Source: Telluribacter roseus
GTDB lineage: Bacteria; Bacteroidota; Bacteroidia; Cytophagales; Spirosomataceae
Reading direction: 5' to 3'
DNA length: 64,000 nucleotides
Assembly: GCF_017355915.2 (NCBI RefSeq)
Contig: NZ_JAFEUV020000010.1
Span: 62,001-126,000 of the forward strand
Shown: piece after piece, positions 18,373-27,823 of the stretch
Layout: the number at the start of each line of letters is the position of its first letter
Position numbering within the stretch: the first letter of the stretch is position 1
Notes under the pieces: model-generated
Told to the model about the DNA's origin: nothing
Seen by the model: only the letters and a program-made list of their open reading frames with translations
Databases searched by the model: none
Translations under genes and position numbers: made by a program

Positions 18373-19428
18373 ATGAAAAGGATCATTACCTGCAGTGACG
18401 GTACCTGGAACATGCCCGGCGACACCTATAGGGGCCATGTCGTACGTACCAATGTCCAGAAGATCTTCGAAGCCATCTGCAACAAAGCCCATGATGGTAC
18501 GCACCAGCTCAAGTACTACGACGAGGGCATCGGTGTGTTTGGCAACAGGTTCAGGAAGCTATTCGACGGAGCTACCGGCGGTGGCCTGGACCGGAATATA
18601 CTGGATGCCTATAAGTTTATCTGCTGGAACTATGCCCAGGGTGACGAGATCTACCTCTTTGGGTTTAGCCGCGGGGCCTACACCGCCCGGAGCCTGGCCG
18701 GCCTTATCCGCACCTCCGGACTGGTCAGAAACAACGACCTGCTGCTCATCAAAAGAGCCTACGAGATCTACCGCGACCGCACTAACCCAGGTATGCACCC
18801 CGAAGGCGACATAGCCACCGAGTTTCGGCAGAGGCACTGCCAGCCGGATGTACGAATTAAATTTATAGGGGTATGGGATACGGTCGGCTCCCTGGGAATA
18901 CCTGTTAAGTTTCTGGGTAATAAGAAAAAGTACGAGTTTCATGACACCACGCTCAGCAGCACCATCGACTATGCCTACCAGGCCCTGGCGGTGGACGAAA
19001 AGCGGAAAAGCTTTCAGCCCGCTATATGGCAGCAGAGCAATAGTGTAAAACAGCATAAGGTCGCCCAGGTACTGGAACAGGTGTGGTTTCCGGGCGTACA
19101 CTCCAACATCGGGGGCGGGTACCCCGACGAGGGACTGAGTGACATAGCCCTGCAATGGCTGGTAGATAAAGCCAAAGCAACGGGACTGGACTTCGAGGCA
19201 GAGTACCTCCGGAAAAATGTGAACCCTGCTTCCAATAAAGAACTCTATAATTCCTTTGTGGCCCCCTTCTCTTGGCTGGGCGCGTACAACCGGCCCGTGA
19301 TGCAGGACCCTTACACCAACGAATCGGTACATGAGTCGGTCTACGAACGGATGGAACGAGTGGATGATTACCGGCCGGTGAATATTAAAAAGAAGGAACC
19401 CAAACAGCCCGAAGAAAAGACACCTTAG
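18373..19428 (+). CDS. DUF2235 alpha/beta-hydrolase (Tle1-like phospholipase)
   Basis: About 351 residues from ATG 18373, where the family N-terminus (RIITCSDGTWNMPGD) begins. It has the serine-hydrolase elbow LFGFSRGAYTARSLAG near residue 104 and the family signature HSNIGGGYPDEGLSDIALQWL region near 240 that supplies later active-site residues. DUF2235 proteins include the type VI secretion phospholipase effectors Tle1, but no secretion or immunity genes are adjacent here. It is therefore better read as an orphan lipase-like hydrolase. The polar Lys/Glu-rich tail is unusual for the catalytic fold and may be disordered. Confidence 0.88.
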   Translation: MKRIITCSDGTWNMPGDTYRGHVVRTNVQKIFEAICNKAHDGTHQLKYYDEGIGVFGNRFRKLFDGATGGGLDRNILDAYKFICWNYAQGDEIYLFGFSRGAYTARSLAGLIRTSGLVRNNDLLLIKRAYEIYRDRTNPGMHPEGDIATEFRQRHCQPDVRIKFIGVWDTVGSLGIPVKFLGNKKKYEFHDTTLSSTIDYAYQALAVDEKRKSFQPAIWQQSNSVKQHKVAQVLEQVWFPGVHSNIGGGYPDEGLSDIALQWLVDKAKATGLDFEAEYLRKNVNPASNKELYNSFVAPFSWLGAYNRPVMQDPYTNESVHESVYERMERVDDYRPVNIKKKEPKQPEEKTP

Positions 19429-19451
19429 ATTCTATGCGGTAAGCGGTTTTA

Positions 19452-19562
19452 TCAGTAGTAGGTAGTATACACATAATAAAACTTATGCGGCCCTGAAGCA
19501 TAAAGCAACGGCACCACTGCCTTAACATCCCCAGGCTGGGCGGGACGAAAGGTGATATTCAT
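19452..19562 (-). pseudogene. Truncated GNAT acetyltransferase N-terminus
   Basis: A 36-codon frame from ATG 19560-19562 reads MNITFRPAQPGDVKAVVPLL, then LYASGPHKFYYVYTTY and stop. The RPA..GD..AVVPLLYASGP pattern is the opening of a Gcn5-related acetyltransferase of the group with an xPLIYSSGP motif. Everything after about residue 36 of an expected 180 or more is missing, so this is a decayed remnant in a gene-poor stretch. Confidence 0.5.
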
Positions 19563-19676
19563 GGTGTGGAGGTTGGGGTAGTTAGTGAGTAAGTGGAGAA
19601 GATATTGGAGGCATACATTTACTCATATATCGAAGCGCACGATCTACAACGGCTTATAAAAGTTGTAACAATAAAG

Positions 19677-19710
19677 AAAGACGCTTTACAGCCTGTAAAG
19701 CGTCTTTTTC
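19677..19710. terminator. Strong bidirectional hairpin
   Basis: A perfect 15-base stem (AAAGACGCTTTACAG with CTGTAAAGCGTCTTT) closes a single-base loop and continues into T-rich DNA. It lies between the DUF2235 gene and the tRNA-Thr region, so it could end transcription from either side. Confidence 0.75.
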
Positions 19711-19900
19711 AAGGAAGAAGTGGTCCGTAGGGATTTGAACACCAAACCTTCCAATCCATAGTATTTGTTATTAAATATGCTCTTTTTTGAATATATTAAT
19801 TCAATTGGTATAATTCTACCCAAAACTTAAACTAGTAAAGAAAACCTATTGCCCTATGCTCAGAAATAAGAGTTAAAATTATATTGTGGGCGAGCCAAAC

Positions 19901-19933
19901 AAAAAAGCCACTTAACATTTCTGTTAAGTGGCT
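19901..19933 (-). terminator. Terminator downstream of tRNA-Thr
   Basis: A 12-base perfect stem (AGCCACTTAACA, loop of four, TGTTAAGTGGCT) has an A-run on the plus strand at 19901-19905, that is, a T-run on the minus strand. It starts 10 bp past the tRNA 3' end. Confidence 0.85.
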
Positions 19934-19943
19934 GATTTTCAAG

Positions 19944-20016
<73 letters not shown>

Positions 20017-20026
20017 TTATTTTGGA

Positions 20027-20076
<50 letters not shown>

Positions 20077-20227
20077 CTGATCTATGTAGTTTTTTCGGAC
20101 TTCTCCTTCCAAGTCTTCGAAGAGTCGTTTCCGTGTCCCTTTCTCTGATTTGGTGATGCAAAAATAGTGGGCTGGAATATACTACGCAAGCGTTTTCGCA
20201 CTATTTTTTTCAACTTTTTTTCAGGTT

Positions 20228-22129
20228 TTAGATAGCTTCCTGAATTATAGAGAGTTGGTGCTTGAGATCCTGCAGCTGCTCTTCGGCGGTTTTAATTCTG
20301 CGCTCAAAATCGGCCTTCAGTTTGTCAGATGCCTTCGACTTGGCAAAGAACTCAATGTTGTTTTGCCAGAGGGCAATGTCGTTTTCCAGCTGAGTAATCT
20401 TCCGGCGGATGTCGTTTTCCTTGCGGTACAGACCACGGCTTGATTCCCCTTCGCGTACCATCTCTACTTCGCTTTCCAGTACCATCTGCTCCTTCTCCTT
20501 GGAAGAAAGCTTACCAATGGCGCTGACGTACGAGTTGATGGCATTGATGTAGCGCTTCTGGATTGTCTGCATGTCCTTCTTCGGCACGAAGCCAATGGTA
20601 GCCCACTCCTCCTTGAAGGCGTTCAGCTGATCCAGAGTGGCGTCACCCGCGTTGCTAGCCGCTTTCTCGATCCGCTCGCAGAGCTCCTTCTTCTTAGCCA
20701 GATTATCTTCGAACTCCTTCTCTACCTCCTGGTTTTTGTTGCGCTTCTTATTGAAGTAGGCATCACAGGCTTCCTTGAAGCGTACGTAGATCGAGTCTTT
20801 GTACTTTTCGGACACCTGACCGATGGTCTTCCATTTTTTCTGAAGCTCGATTACGCGCTGGGTATTCTGAGGGGTATCCTCACCCGTTGCCAGGATCTGT
20901 TCTACTTCTTCGCACAGTTCGGTCTTAGCTTTCAGGTTTTGCTCCCGCTTGGACTCAAGCTGCTTGAAGAACTCACCCTTATTATGGAAGAAGGTCTTAA
21001 GTGCTCCCCAGAACTTCTTGCTCAATTCCTTGCCTTCCTCACGGGGCATGGGGCCTTTGGTAGCTACCCACTGATCCTGGTAGGCCAGGATCTCCTTGGT
21101 CTTGGCGTTCCAGTCGTTGATACTGCCCGATGAGAACGAGGTAAAGGGAACAATGGCTTCGTAGATCTTTGACTTTTCCTCGTAAGTAGCAGCCATGTTT
21201 TTCTTCTGGTCGCTGTACTGCGCCCTACGTGCATCGTACAGGGCATCCAGCGACTTCTTGAAGCGCTGCCAGAGCTCTTCCTGCTCTTCGCGGGGGGCCG
21301 GACCGATGTGCTTATATTCTTCAAAAAGCTGATTGGCTTCGTCCAGAATCTCGCGCGTCATCGGACGATTTTCGAGTGAGGCCACCAGGGCTTCTACCTT
21401 CTCGCACAGCTCGGTTTTCAGATCAGCGTTACGCTTACGATCCAATTCCTTCAGCTCAAAGTAGATGTTACGGATACTGAAGTAACGGTCAACCAGGGCA
21501 TTGTAGGTAGCCCACAGGGTACCATTATGTGGAGAGGCAATATTACCCGCCGTTTTCCACTCTTCCTGTATCTTCTTGAACTCCTCCCAGCTGGCTTTCA
21601 TATCCGAAGCGTCGGTCTCTTTGGACTCTTCGGCTTCTACCAGTTCGCGCAGGCGCTGGAGCAGGGCCGTTTTGGTGGCGAAGTTCTTTTCTTTACTCTT
21701 CTCTATATTCTGGTAGTAGGCATTCTTCTGACTCCGGATCTGGCGGCCCAGCTCCTCGATACGCTGGGTATCTTCATCATGCTTATACTCAAATCCCTCT
21801 TCATTGCCATTATCGGCTATATATTTTCCACGGGCCTCCTCCAGTTCAGTACGCTTTATCTGGTCAGCAACAGGACGGATCTCGCGCACTACCTCATCAG
21901 CCCTTTTCAGCTGGGCAGGGGTAGCCCCTTCAGCCTTGATAGTGGCCAATTCTCTTTCAAGGATCTCAGCTAGTTCTTTCTTGCTAAGCTGGCTGTAATC
22001 TACAGCTTCTCCGCCTTCTACTACCTCCAGATCCTCGTGCAGTTCCATGTCAAGATCGTCCGCCGGCTTGTTAACCAGCTGGTCGTCCTGCTCCGTGTTT
22101 CCGATTGCGTCGCGTTCTTCTTGTGCCAT
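20228..22129 (-). CDS. DUF349 domain-containing protein
   Basis: A 633-residue, highly charged, mostly helical cytoplasmic protein. It contains several DUF349 repeats of about 70 residues recognisable by W..FK...... patterns, such as SWEEFKKIQEEWKTAGNI, ELWQRFKKSLDALYDARR and RVIELQKKWKTIGQVSEKY. The N-terminus is acidic (DLDMELHEDLEVVEGG) and the last 90 residues look coiled-coil. DUF349 proteins are common and well conserved in Bacteroidota, but their function is not established. It is divergent from pdxH, 100 bp away. Confidence 0.92.
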   Translation of the reverse strand: MAQEERDAIGNTEQDDQLVNKPADDLDMELHEDLEVVEGGEAVDYSQLSKKELAEILERELATIKAEGATPAQLKRADEVVREIRPVADQIKRTELEEARGKYIADNGNEEGFEYKHDEDTQRIEELGRQIRSQKNAYYQNIEKSKEKNFATKTALLQRLRELVEAEESKETDASDMKASWEEFKKIQEEWKTAGNIASPHNGTLWATYNALVDRYFSIRNIYFELKELDRKRNADLKTELCEKVEALVASLENRPMTREILDEANQLFEEYKHIGPAPREEQEELWQRFKKSLDALYDARRAQYSDQKKNMAATYEEKSKIYEAIVPFTSFSSGSINDWNAKTKEILAYQDQWVATKGPMPREEGKELSKKFWGALKTFFHNKGEFFKQLESKREQNLKAKTELCEEVEQILATGEDTPQNTQRVIELQKKWKTIGQVSEKYKDSIYVRFKEACDAYFNKKRNKNQEVEKEFEDNLAKKKELCERIEKAASNAGDATLDQLNAFKEEWATIGFVPKKDMQTIQKRYINAINSYVSAIGKLSSKEKEQMVLESEVEMVREGESSRGLYRKENDIRRKITQLENDIALWQNNIEFFAKSKASDKLKADFERRIKTAEEQLQDLKHQLSIIQEAI

Positions 22130-22229
22130 CGTGCTAAGTGTTTCGTAAGTGCCTATATCCGCAAAAATAACAATCTTTACTGTGAAATGACTAATTTTGT
22201 TGAAGTAACATTGTACCCCAACGTGCCAA

Positions 22230-22874
22230 ATGACTCAAAATATTGCTGATTTACGGAAAGAGTATACCCTTAACGGTTTATCGGAGACTGATGTTTCCGA
22301 AAATCCTTTCCTTCAGTTTAAAAAGTGGTTTGATGAAGCTTTACTCGCCCAAGTACCCGAGACCAACGCCATGCACCTGAGTACCGTAGGGCACGACAAC
22401 CGCCCCAACGGACGCATTGTACTGCTGAAAGGACTTGACAATACGGGCTTTGTGTTTTACACCAACTACCAGAGTCAGAAGGGACAGGACCTGCTGGTGA
22501 ATCCCTATGCCTCTATTACGTTTTTCTGGAAAGAACTGGAAAGGCAGGTCAGGGTGGAAGGCGTGGTAGAGAAGGTCAGTGACCAGGAGTCGGATGAATA
22601 CTTTGCCATCCGGCCCCGGGGCAGTCAGATTGGCGCGTGGGTATCCAACCAGAGCGTCGTGATCAGAGATCGGCAGGAGCTAGCTGACAAGCAGGCCTTT
22701 TACGAGAAGCAGTTTGAAGGCAAACAGGTACCGCGTCCGCCCCACTGGGGAGGCTACCGGCTAATCCCCCACCAGATCGAGTTCTGGCAGGGACGCCCCA
22801 GCCGCCTGCACGACCGGATCAGGTACCGGTCCGTTGAAAATGGCTCCTGGATAATTGAGAGGCTATCCCCCTAA
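22230..22874 (+). CDS. pdxH: Pyridoxamine 5'-phosphate oxidase PdxH
   Basis: A 214-residue FMN enzyme that oxidises pyridoxamine- or pyridoxine-5'-phosphate to pyridoxal 5'-phosphate, the last step of vitamin B6 synthesis and salvage. Signatures include DNRPNGRIVLLKGLD at about residue 53, FYTNYQSQKGQDL near 72, FFWKELERQVRVEG near 92, and the C-terminal PxxWGGYRLIP...FWQGRPSRLHDR block near 170-200. Length matches the family. Confidence 0.97.
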   Translation: MTQNIADLRKEYTLNGLSETDVSENPFLQFKKWFDEALLAQVPETNAMHLSTVGHDNRPNGRIVLLKGLDNTGFVFYTNYQSQKGQDLLVNPYASITFFWKELERQVRVEGVVEKVSDQESDEYFAIRPRGSQIGAWVSNQSVVIRDRQELADKQAFYEKQFEGKQVPRPPHWGGYRLIPHQIEFWQGRPSRLHDRIRYRSVENGSWIIERLSP

Positions 22875-22892
22875 GGGTGTTAGATAAGCTAC

Positions 22893-23624
22893 CTATATAA
22901 ATACGGATATATCCTGCACTCCCAGCATACGGCGGGTGGTAAAGCCTTCGCCGTACTGTACCCCGATGGAGTGTCCAAACTCCTGGGCGCGCGCCCTGAT
23001 AAAATCAAAGAACTCGGGCGTGGAGATATAGCTCTGCGGCTCGTCTACTTTCTCCTTGTATTCGGGTACGTGAAACTGACTCCGGAAAGCCAGCATGGCC
23101 TTTATCTTGATATCCATGTACGGCGTAATATCTACGACAAAGTCAGGCTTGATGAAACGATCCTGAATCACATGGAATACCTGACGGGGCCGCCAGGCCG
23201 CCTGCGGGTTGCCCTGCTCGTCGGTGGTCTCGATCATGCGCAGACCGGAGTAGAAGCAGCTATCGGCTACTAGCTGGGCCGCCCGCCCGTGATCGGGGTG
23301 GCGGTCCTCAATGGCATTGGTAATGACGATATCCGGCTGGTACTTACGGATGAAGGGAATAATAGCGCGCTGGTGCTTTTCGTCGTTACTAAAAAATCCA
23401 TCGGCCAGACCTACGTTGTCCCTTACGGTCACTCCCATGATTTCAGCCGCATCGAGTGCTTCCTGAATACGTCCCTCGGGGGTACCTCGGGTACCTAGCT
23501 CTCCCCGGGTCAGATCCAAGATGCCTACTTTCTTTCCCTGCTGAACTTGTGAAAGCAGGGTGCCGGCGCAGCTGAGTTCAACATCGTCGGGGTGAGCCGT
23601 AATGGCCAGAATATCTAATTTCAT
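22893..23624 (-). CDS. bshB1: Bacillithiol biosynthesis deacetylase BshB1
   Basis: A 243-residue zinc-dependent LmbE-like deacetylase. The metal site is visible in ITAHPDDVELSCAGTL at residues 8-23 and in the later EDRHPDHGRAA near 107. BshB1 removes the acetyl group from GlcNAc-malate to give GlcN-malate on the way to bacillithiol. It is probably in the same transcript as the M23 peptidase just upstream (22-bp gap), although the two functions are unrelated. Confidence 0.94.
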   Translation of the reverse strand: MKLDILAITAHPDDVELSCAGTLLSQVQQGKKVGILDLTRGELGTRGTPEGRIQEALDAAEIMGVTVRDNVGLADGFFSNDEKHQRAIIPFIRKYQPDIVITNAIEDRHPDHGRAAQLVADSCFYSGLRMIETTDEQGNPQAAWRPRQVFHVIQDRFIKPDFVVDITPYMDIKIKAMLAFRSQFHVPEYKEKVDEPQSYISTPEFFDFIRARAQEFGHSIGVQYGEGFTTRRMLGVQDISVFI

Positions 23625-23646
23625 TCGTATGGATGAGTGTGAACAA

Positions 23647-24738
23647 CTATTTAACGCGTAGCTTCTGACCTACTCGCAGCGTTGAGCGTACCGATATATG
23701 GTTTTTCTGAGCCAGAGCTCTTACCGACAAGCCGTAGCGGCTGGCAATGGAGGTCAGGGTTTCGCCGGAGCGTACCTTGTGCAGCAGCGTCCGGCTAAAA
23801 GCGGGCTTCTCGCCACTCTCGTACTCGCTCTTGTGGTTGCGGCCTGCCCGCAGGTGATCCCATACACTACTGGTCAGGATAAAGTGGTCGGAACGAATTT
23901 GCTTATTGTCCCAGTCAAATATATTACGGGGATCAAAGGGATTACCTTCGTAGCGGTTTTCGTAGTGCAGGTGCGGCCCCGAGCTACGACCCGTACTACC
24001 ACCCAGTCCGAGCAGATCACCGGCCTTTACCAGCTGGCCTGACTCTACCAGCGGCTTGGAGAGGTGACCGTACAGCGTCTCGAGTCCGTTGTAGTGACGA
24101 ACCAGTACAAAGCGACCGTAGCCACTACCATCTACCGCCACGATCCGCACCATACCGTCGTAAGTAGCGTACACCGGATCGCCGGTATTCAGGTCCAGGT
24201 CGGTACCGTTGTGCCAGCGCCCCCAGCGAAAGCCGAAGTTGGAGGTTACACGGATGTTGTCCAGGGGACTATTCCAGAAGCGGTTTTCGGCCGGGTCGTA
24301 GAGCTTGAGGTCTATGGTTTCGTCGAACTCTACCGGATTTACGTTGTAGGGGTCGATGGTGCGTGAGTCCCAGATCACATAATAATCAGCAATCTTTACC
24401 CACTCATTACCCACCATCATGGAGTCTACTACCTCCAGTACGTTGGTTTCGCCCTCGTCAATACTGCTGGTATCTTCACTAACGACCGGGTTGAGCGGCT
24501 TGGCCGGCTCAAACTGGCTCTGGAAGTTGATATTGGACGTTTCTACTTTGAAGTCGGCCTCCGGCTCGCGCTGGGGCTCTACGGCCGGGAAATTGGGATT
24601 AGTGGGATTGGGAGTAGTGGTTGTCCCGCTCTGTTTGATTTTAGGATTCTTTTTGAATTTGCCACGCTCCTGAGCTTCTGCATCTAAACCCACCAAACAC
24701 ATCATCATCAGCAGGCAACCAATGAGTTTTCCTTTCAT
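23647..24738 (-). CDS. M23 family metallopeptidase with LysM domain
   Basis: A 363-residue secreted cell-wall protein with a signal peptide (MKGKLIGCLLMMMCLVGLDA). A low-complexity Pro/Thr-rich linker follows. The LytM/M23 domain spans about residues 155-270, with the zinc ligands in GRWHNGTDLD and HLHYE. A C-terminal LysM repeat (HKVRSGETLTSIASRYGLS, residues about 318-362) binds peptidoglycan. Likely role: a peptidoglycan endopeptidase, or an EnvC-like activator if the catalytic set were incomplete, but both motifs look intact. Confidence 0.93.
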   Translation of the reverse strand: MKGKLIGCLLMMMCLVGLDAEAQERGKFKKNPKIKQSGTTTTPNPTNPNFPAVEPQREPEADFKVETSNINFQSQFEPAKPLNPVVSEDTSSIDEGETNVLEVVDSMMVGNEWVKIADYYVIWDSRTIDPYNVNPVEFDETIDLKLYDPAENRFWNSPLDNIRVTSNFGFRWGRWHNGTDLDLNTGDPVYATYDGMVRIVAVDGSGYGRFVLVRHYNGLETLYGHLSKPLVESGQLVKAGDLLGLGGSTGRSSGPHLHYENRYEGNPFDPRNIFDWDNKQIRSDHFILTSSVWDHLRAGRNHKSEYESGEKPAFSRTLLHKVRSGETLTSIASRYGLSVRALAQKNHISVRSTLRVGQKLRVK

Positions 24739-24802
24739 GTTATTGTCACTAATTCAGTAGAAGAGTTCTCTAAATACGAAATAGAGGTGCACTAATTATA
24801 CC

Positions 24803-24830
24803 AGAAAATGTGCATTGCTGCACATTTTCT
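24803..24830 (-). terminator. Hairpin downstream of trxB
   Basis: A perfect 12-base stem (AGAAAATGTGCA with TGCACATTTTCT) around a four-base loop, 36 bp past the trxB stop on the minus strand. The T-run is weak. Confidence 0.6.
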
Positions 24831-24865
24831 ATTCTGGCTCCCGGACCGTACTATCCGCTCTATTT

Positions 24866-25822
24866 TTAAAATTCCTGTTCTTCTTCGTAAACAGCCTTCT
24901 CGGCCAGAAAACGCTCCGCATCCAGGGCGGCCATACAGCCTGTGCCGGCGGCCGTGATAGCCTGACGGTATACATTATCCTGGGCATCACCACAGGCAAA
25001 TACCCCTTCAATGTTAGTACGAGTACTTCCTTTAATGGTATTGATATAGCCAGCTTCGTCCATATCCAGATACTCTTTAAATATTTCGGTGTTGGGCTTA
25101 TGACCAATCGCTACGAAGAATCCGGTAACATTCAATACGGTTTCCTGACCCGTTTTATTGTTGATTACCCTAACGCCTTCCAGTTCCTCTTCACCAAGCA
25201 GGTCTACCGTTTCGGTGTTCCAGAGTACTTCAATGTTATGAGCTGACAGTACCCGCTTCTGCATGATTTTGGAAGCACGCATTTCGTCACGACGTACCAG
25301 CAGATATACCTTGCGGCATAGCTTGGATAGGTAGCTGGCTTCCTCGGCGGCAGTATCACCGGCACCCACTACGACTACATCCTGACCACGGAAGAAGAAA
25401 CCGTCACATACGGCACAGGCCGATACGCCCTTACCATTGAGGCGCTGCTCCGCCTTAAGTCCCAGCCACTTGGCCGAAGCTCCGGTAGAGATAATGACCG
25501 CACTGGCTTCAATGCCCTTCTGGTCGTCAATGGTCACTTTATGGGGATACGAAGAGAAATCAACAGAGGTAGCCAGACCATAACGGATGTCTGCTCCAAA
25601 ACGACGGGCCTGCTTTTCGAAGTCCATCATCATTTCGGGACCGCCCACTCCGTCGGGGTAGCCTGGATAATTTTCTACATCAGTCGTGATGGTGAGCTGT
25701 CCACCTGGCTGGGGTCCCTGATAGAGAACGGGTTTTAAACCAGCACGGGAAGCATATATGGCGGCGGTATATCCGGCGGGACCTGATCCGATGATCAGGC
25801 AATCAACTTTTTCGAATAACAT
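24866..25822 (-). CDS. trxB: Thioredoxin-disulfide reductase
   Basis: A 318-residue FAD/NADPH enzyme that reduces oxidised thioredoxin. The FAD motif is IIGSGPAGYTAAIYASRAG at residues 11-29. The redox disulfide is SACAVCDGFF near 138, the NADPH motif is GAGDTAAEEASYL near 158, and the C-terminal FAD motif is GVFACGDAQD near 277. Length and motif order are those of low-molecular-weight TrxB. Confidence 0.97.
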   Translation of the reverse strand: MLFEKVDCLIIGSGPAGYTAAIYASRAGLKPVLYQGPQPGGQLTITTDVENYPGYPDGVGGPEMMMDFEKQARRFGADIRYGLATSVDFSSYPHKVTIDDQKGIEASAVIISTGASAKWLGLKAEQRLNGKGVSACAVCDGFFFRGQDVVVVGAGDTAAEEASYLSKLCRKVYLLVRRDEMRASKIMQKRVLSAHNIEVLWNTETVDLLGEEELEGVRVINNKTGQETVLNVTGFFVAIGHKPNTEIFKEYLDMDEAGYINTIKGSTRTNIEGVFACGDAQDNVYRQAITAAGTGCMAALDAERFLAEKAVYEEEQEF

Positions 25823-25921
25823 GGTAGACGACTATAAATATTCTTTGCAATAAATGTTTCTGACAGAGGAACACGAAGTCATCTACAAAAGTGCAACTTT
25901 TCGCCCAAAAACACAAAGCGA

Positions 25922-27823
25922 TTACAGGACGCGCCACTCGATTCGGCGGTTTTGCTGGCGGTTTTCTTCACTGGTATTAGATAATTTGGGGCGGCTTTCG
26001 CCGTACCCAATAGCCATGAGGCGATCAGATTTAATACCGGCGGAAGTCAGGACAGTTACCACCGACTGGGCCCTCAGGCGCGAAAGCTCGAGGTTGTCCT
26101 TATCACTACCTACGTCGTCGGTATGGCCAGCTATTTCAATGCGCAGCTTCGGGTTCTTTCTCAAAAACTCCGCCAGCTTTTCCAGCTCAACCTTTGACTT
26201 GTCATCCAGCGTGTGGGAGCCCGTGGCAAAGAAGATATTGCTCAGTACCTCTACCCTATCCTTTAGTATAGGCTCGAGGGGAATATCCAGCTGTATAGCC
26301 GTAAGAGAATCTGTCAGTGTAAAAGAGAGGCTCTTGAACAGGTACCCGTCCTTCTCTACGTAAAAAGCATAGTCGCTGTCCTGGTTCAGGACGGCCAGGT
26401 ACTCACCCGTAGCGGTCTGGGATGAAAACTCTGAGATCTGTTGCTGGGTACGGAGGTCGTACAGCCGGATAGTGGCCGCCAGGGGCTTCTGGGTCTGTTT
26501 GTCGAGTACTTTTCCTTTGGCATAGCGGGTAGGCTTGAACATCGTGAGGAGAGTGTCAGGTACCCGGAAGGTATACAGGTGCGAGCGGCGCCTGCCGTTT
26601 TCTGTACGGTCGTCGGTATAGTAGGCTTCTTTACCGTCAGAGGTAATGTATAGCCCTACCTGATCGGCTACGGTATTGATGGGGTACCCGATATTGACCG
26701 GCTCAGTCCAGAGGGTATCAGTACGTTGCGACAGATATATATCCAGTCCACCCATCCCTATTCGCCCGCTGGATGCGTAGAATAGGGTGCGACCATTGGC
26801 ATGGATAAAAGGTGCGTTATCGTCTTCTGAGGTGTTGATGGATGAGCCCAGATTCTGGGGCTTCGTCCATTCGCCTTCGGCATCACGTTCGGTTTTCCAG
26901 ATATCTGATTTGCCTACACCATCCGGGCGGTCCGACGCGAAGTACAGAGTACGTCCATCGGCCGAGAGCGAAGGCTGCGACTCCCAGTGGCGGCTGTTGA
27001 CGGTAGCGCCCAGGTTCTGGGGAGTGCGCCATTCATTGCCCTCCTTTACGGATATATACAGGTCGCACCCACCGTAGCCATCGGTACGGTTACAGGCAGT
27101 AAAGACGAGCGTACGCCCATCGGCTGAAATGGAACAGGTACCTTCGTTGTTACGGGAGTTGATATTGCGCGAAAGCTCCTGCGGCTCGCTCCAGCTGCCT
27201 CCCTGGCGCTTGCTGATGTACATATTCTCATCGCGCTCGGGAGTAAGCCCGGTAAAGATCAGAGTTTCTTTGTCGGCCGTCAGGACCGGAAAAAACTGCA
27301 GCCCCAGGAAGTTGACGGTATCGCCCAACGAGCGCTTCTGGATCGGAAGGGGCTTTTTCAGGGCCTCCTGCGCAAATTGGGCAGAGGCAATCAGTCTCCG
27401 GGTCACCTGGGCCGGGTTGGACTTCTCCGGATAAAGCGGCAGCAGCTTTTCGTAGTACAGGAGCGACGAGTCGTAGCGGGCCCGCTGGAAAGCATCTCTG
27501 CCCAGCCACTGGTAAGCCGGCACCGACTCAGCAGCCCCCGGCAGCAACGCTACTACCCGCTGGTAGTGGTAGCGGGTAGGGTTGGGCTGGCGCTGCCAGT
27601 CGTAAAGCTGGCCCAGCCGAATGTGTGCCTCCGGGATGGAAGGCTCCAGCTCGACCAGCTTTTGGTAAAGTACTAGTGCCTGATCGAGTTTACGTTCCTG
27701 CCATGCCTTTTTGGCATTATCAAAGACATCACGGGCGCGCCTGGATAGCACGACATCCTGCGCCTGCAGGGGTACGGCTCCCAGCAGGCACCACAGAAAG
27801 GTAAATCGAATAAGAGATCGCAT
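25922..27823 (-). CDS. OmpA family protein with TPR and PD40 repeats
   Basis: About 633 residues from the ATG at 27821-27823, which gives the signal peptide MRSLIRFTFLWCLLGAVPLQA; this ATG shares one base with the queE stop. After the signal come TPR-like repeats (to about 180). WD40-like PD40 blades follow, with repeated SADGRTLVFT- and SADGRTLYFASDR-type motifs (about 195-420), then a carboxypeptidase-regulatory-like beta domain. The C-terminus is an OmpA peptidoglycan-binding domain (GHTDDVGSDKDNLELSRLRA). The architecture is common in Bacteroidota envelopes, where such proteins tether the outer membrane to the wall. Confidence 0.9.
   Translation of the reverse strand: MRSLIRFTFLWCLLGAVPLQAQDVVLSRRARDVFDNAKKAWQERKLDQALVLYQKLVELEPSIPEAHIRLGQLYDWQRQPNPTRYHYQRVVALLPGAAESVPAYQWLGRDAFQRARYDSSLLYYEKLLPLYPEKSNPAQVTRRLIASAQFAQEALKKPLPIQKRSLGDTVNFLGLQFFPVLTADKETLIFTGLTPERDENMYISKRQGGSWSEPQELSRNINSRNNEGTCSISADGRTLVFTACNRTDGYGGCDLYISVKEGNEWRTPQNLGATVNSRHWESQPSLSADGRTLYFASDRPDGVGKSDIWKTERDAEGEWTKPQNLGSSINTSEDDNAPFIHANGRTLFYASSGRIGMGGLDIYLSQRTDTLWTEPVNIGYPINTVADQVGLYITSDGKEAYYTDDRTENGRRRSHLYTFRVPDTLLTMFKPTRYAKGKVLDKQTQKPLAATIRLYDLRTQQQISEFSSQTATGEYLAVLNQDSDYAFYVEKDGYLFKSLSFTLTDSLTAIQLDIPLEPILKDRVEVLSNIFFATGSHTLDDKSKVELEKLAEFLRKNPKLRIEIAGHTDDVGSDKDNLELSRLRAQSVVTVLTSAGIKSDRLMAIGYGESRPKLSNTSEENRQQNRRIEWRVL

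Noticed and set aside
19719..19748. A second tRNA gene
   Set aside because: The 3' half TGGTCCGTAGGGATTTGAAC is tRNA-like, but the T stem has mismatches and no 5' half can be found.
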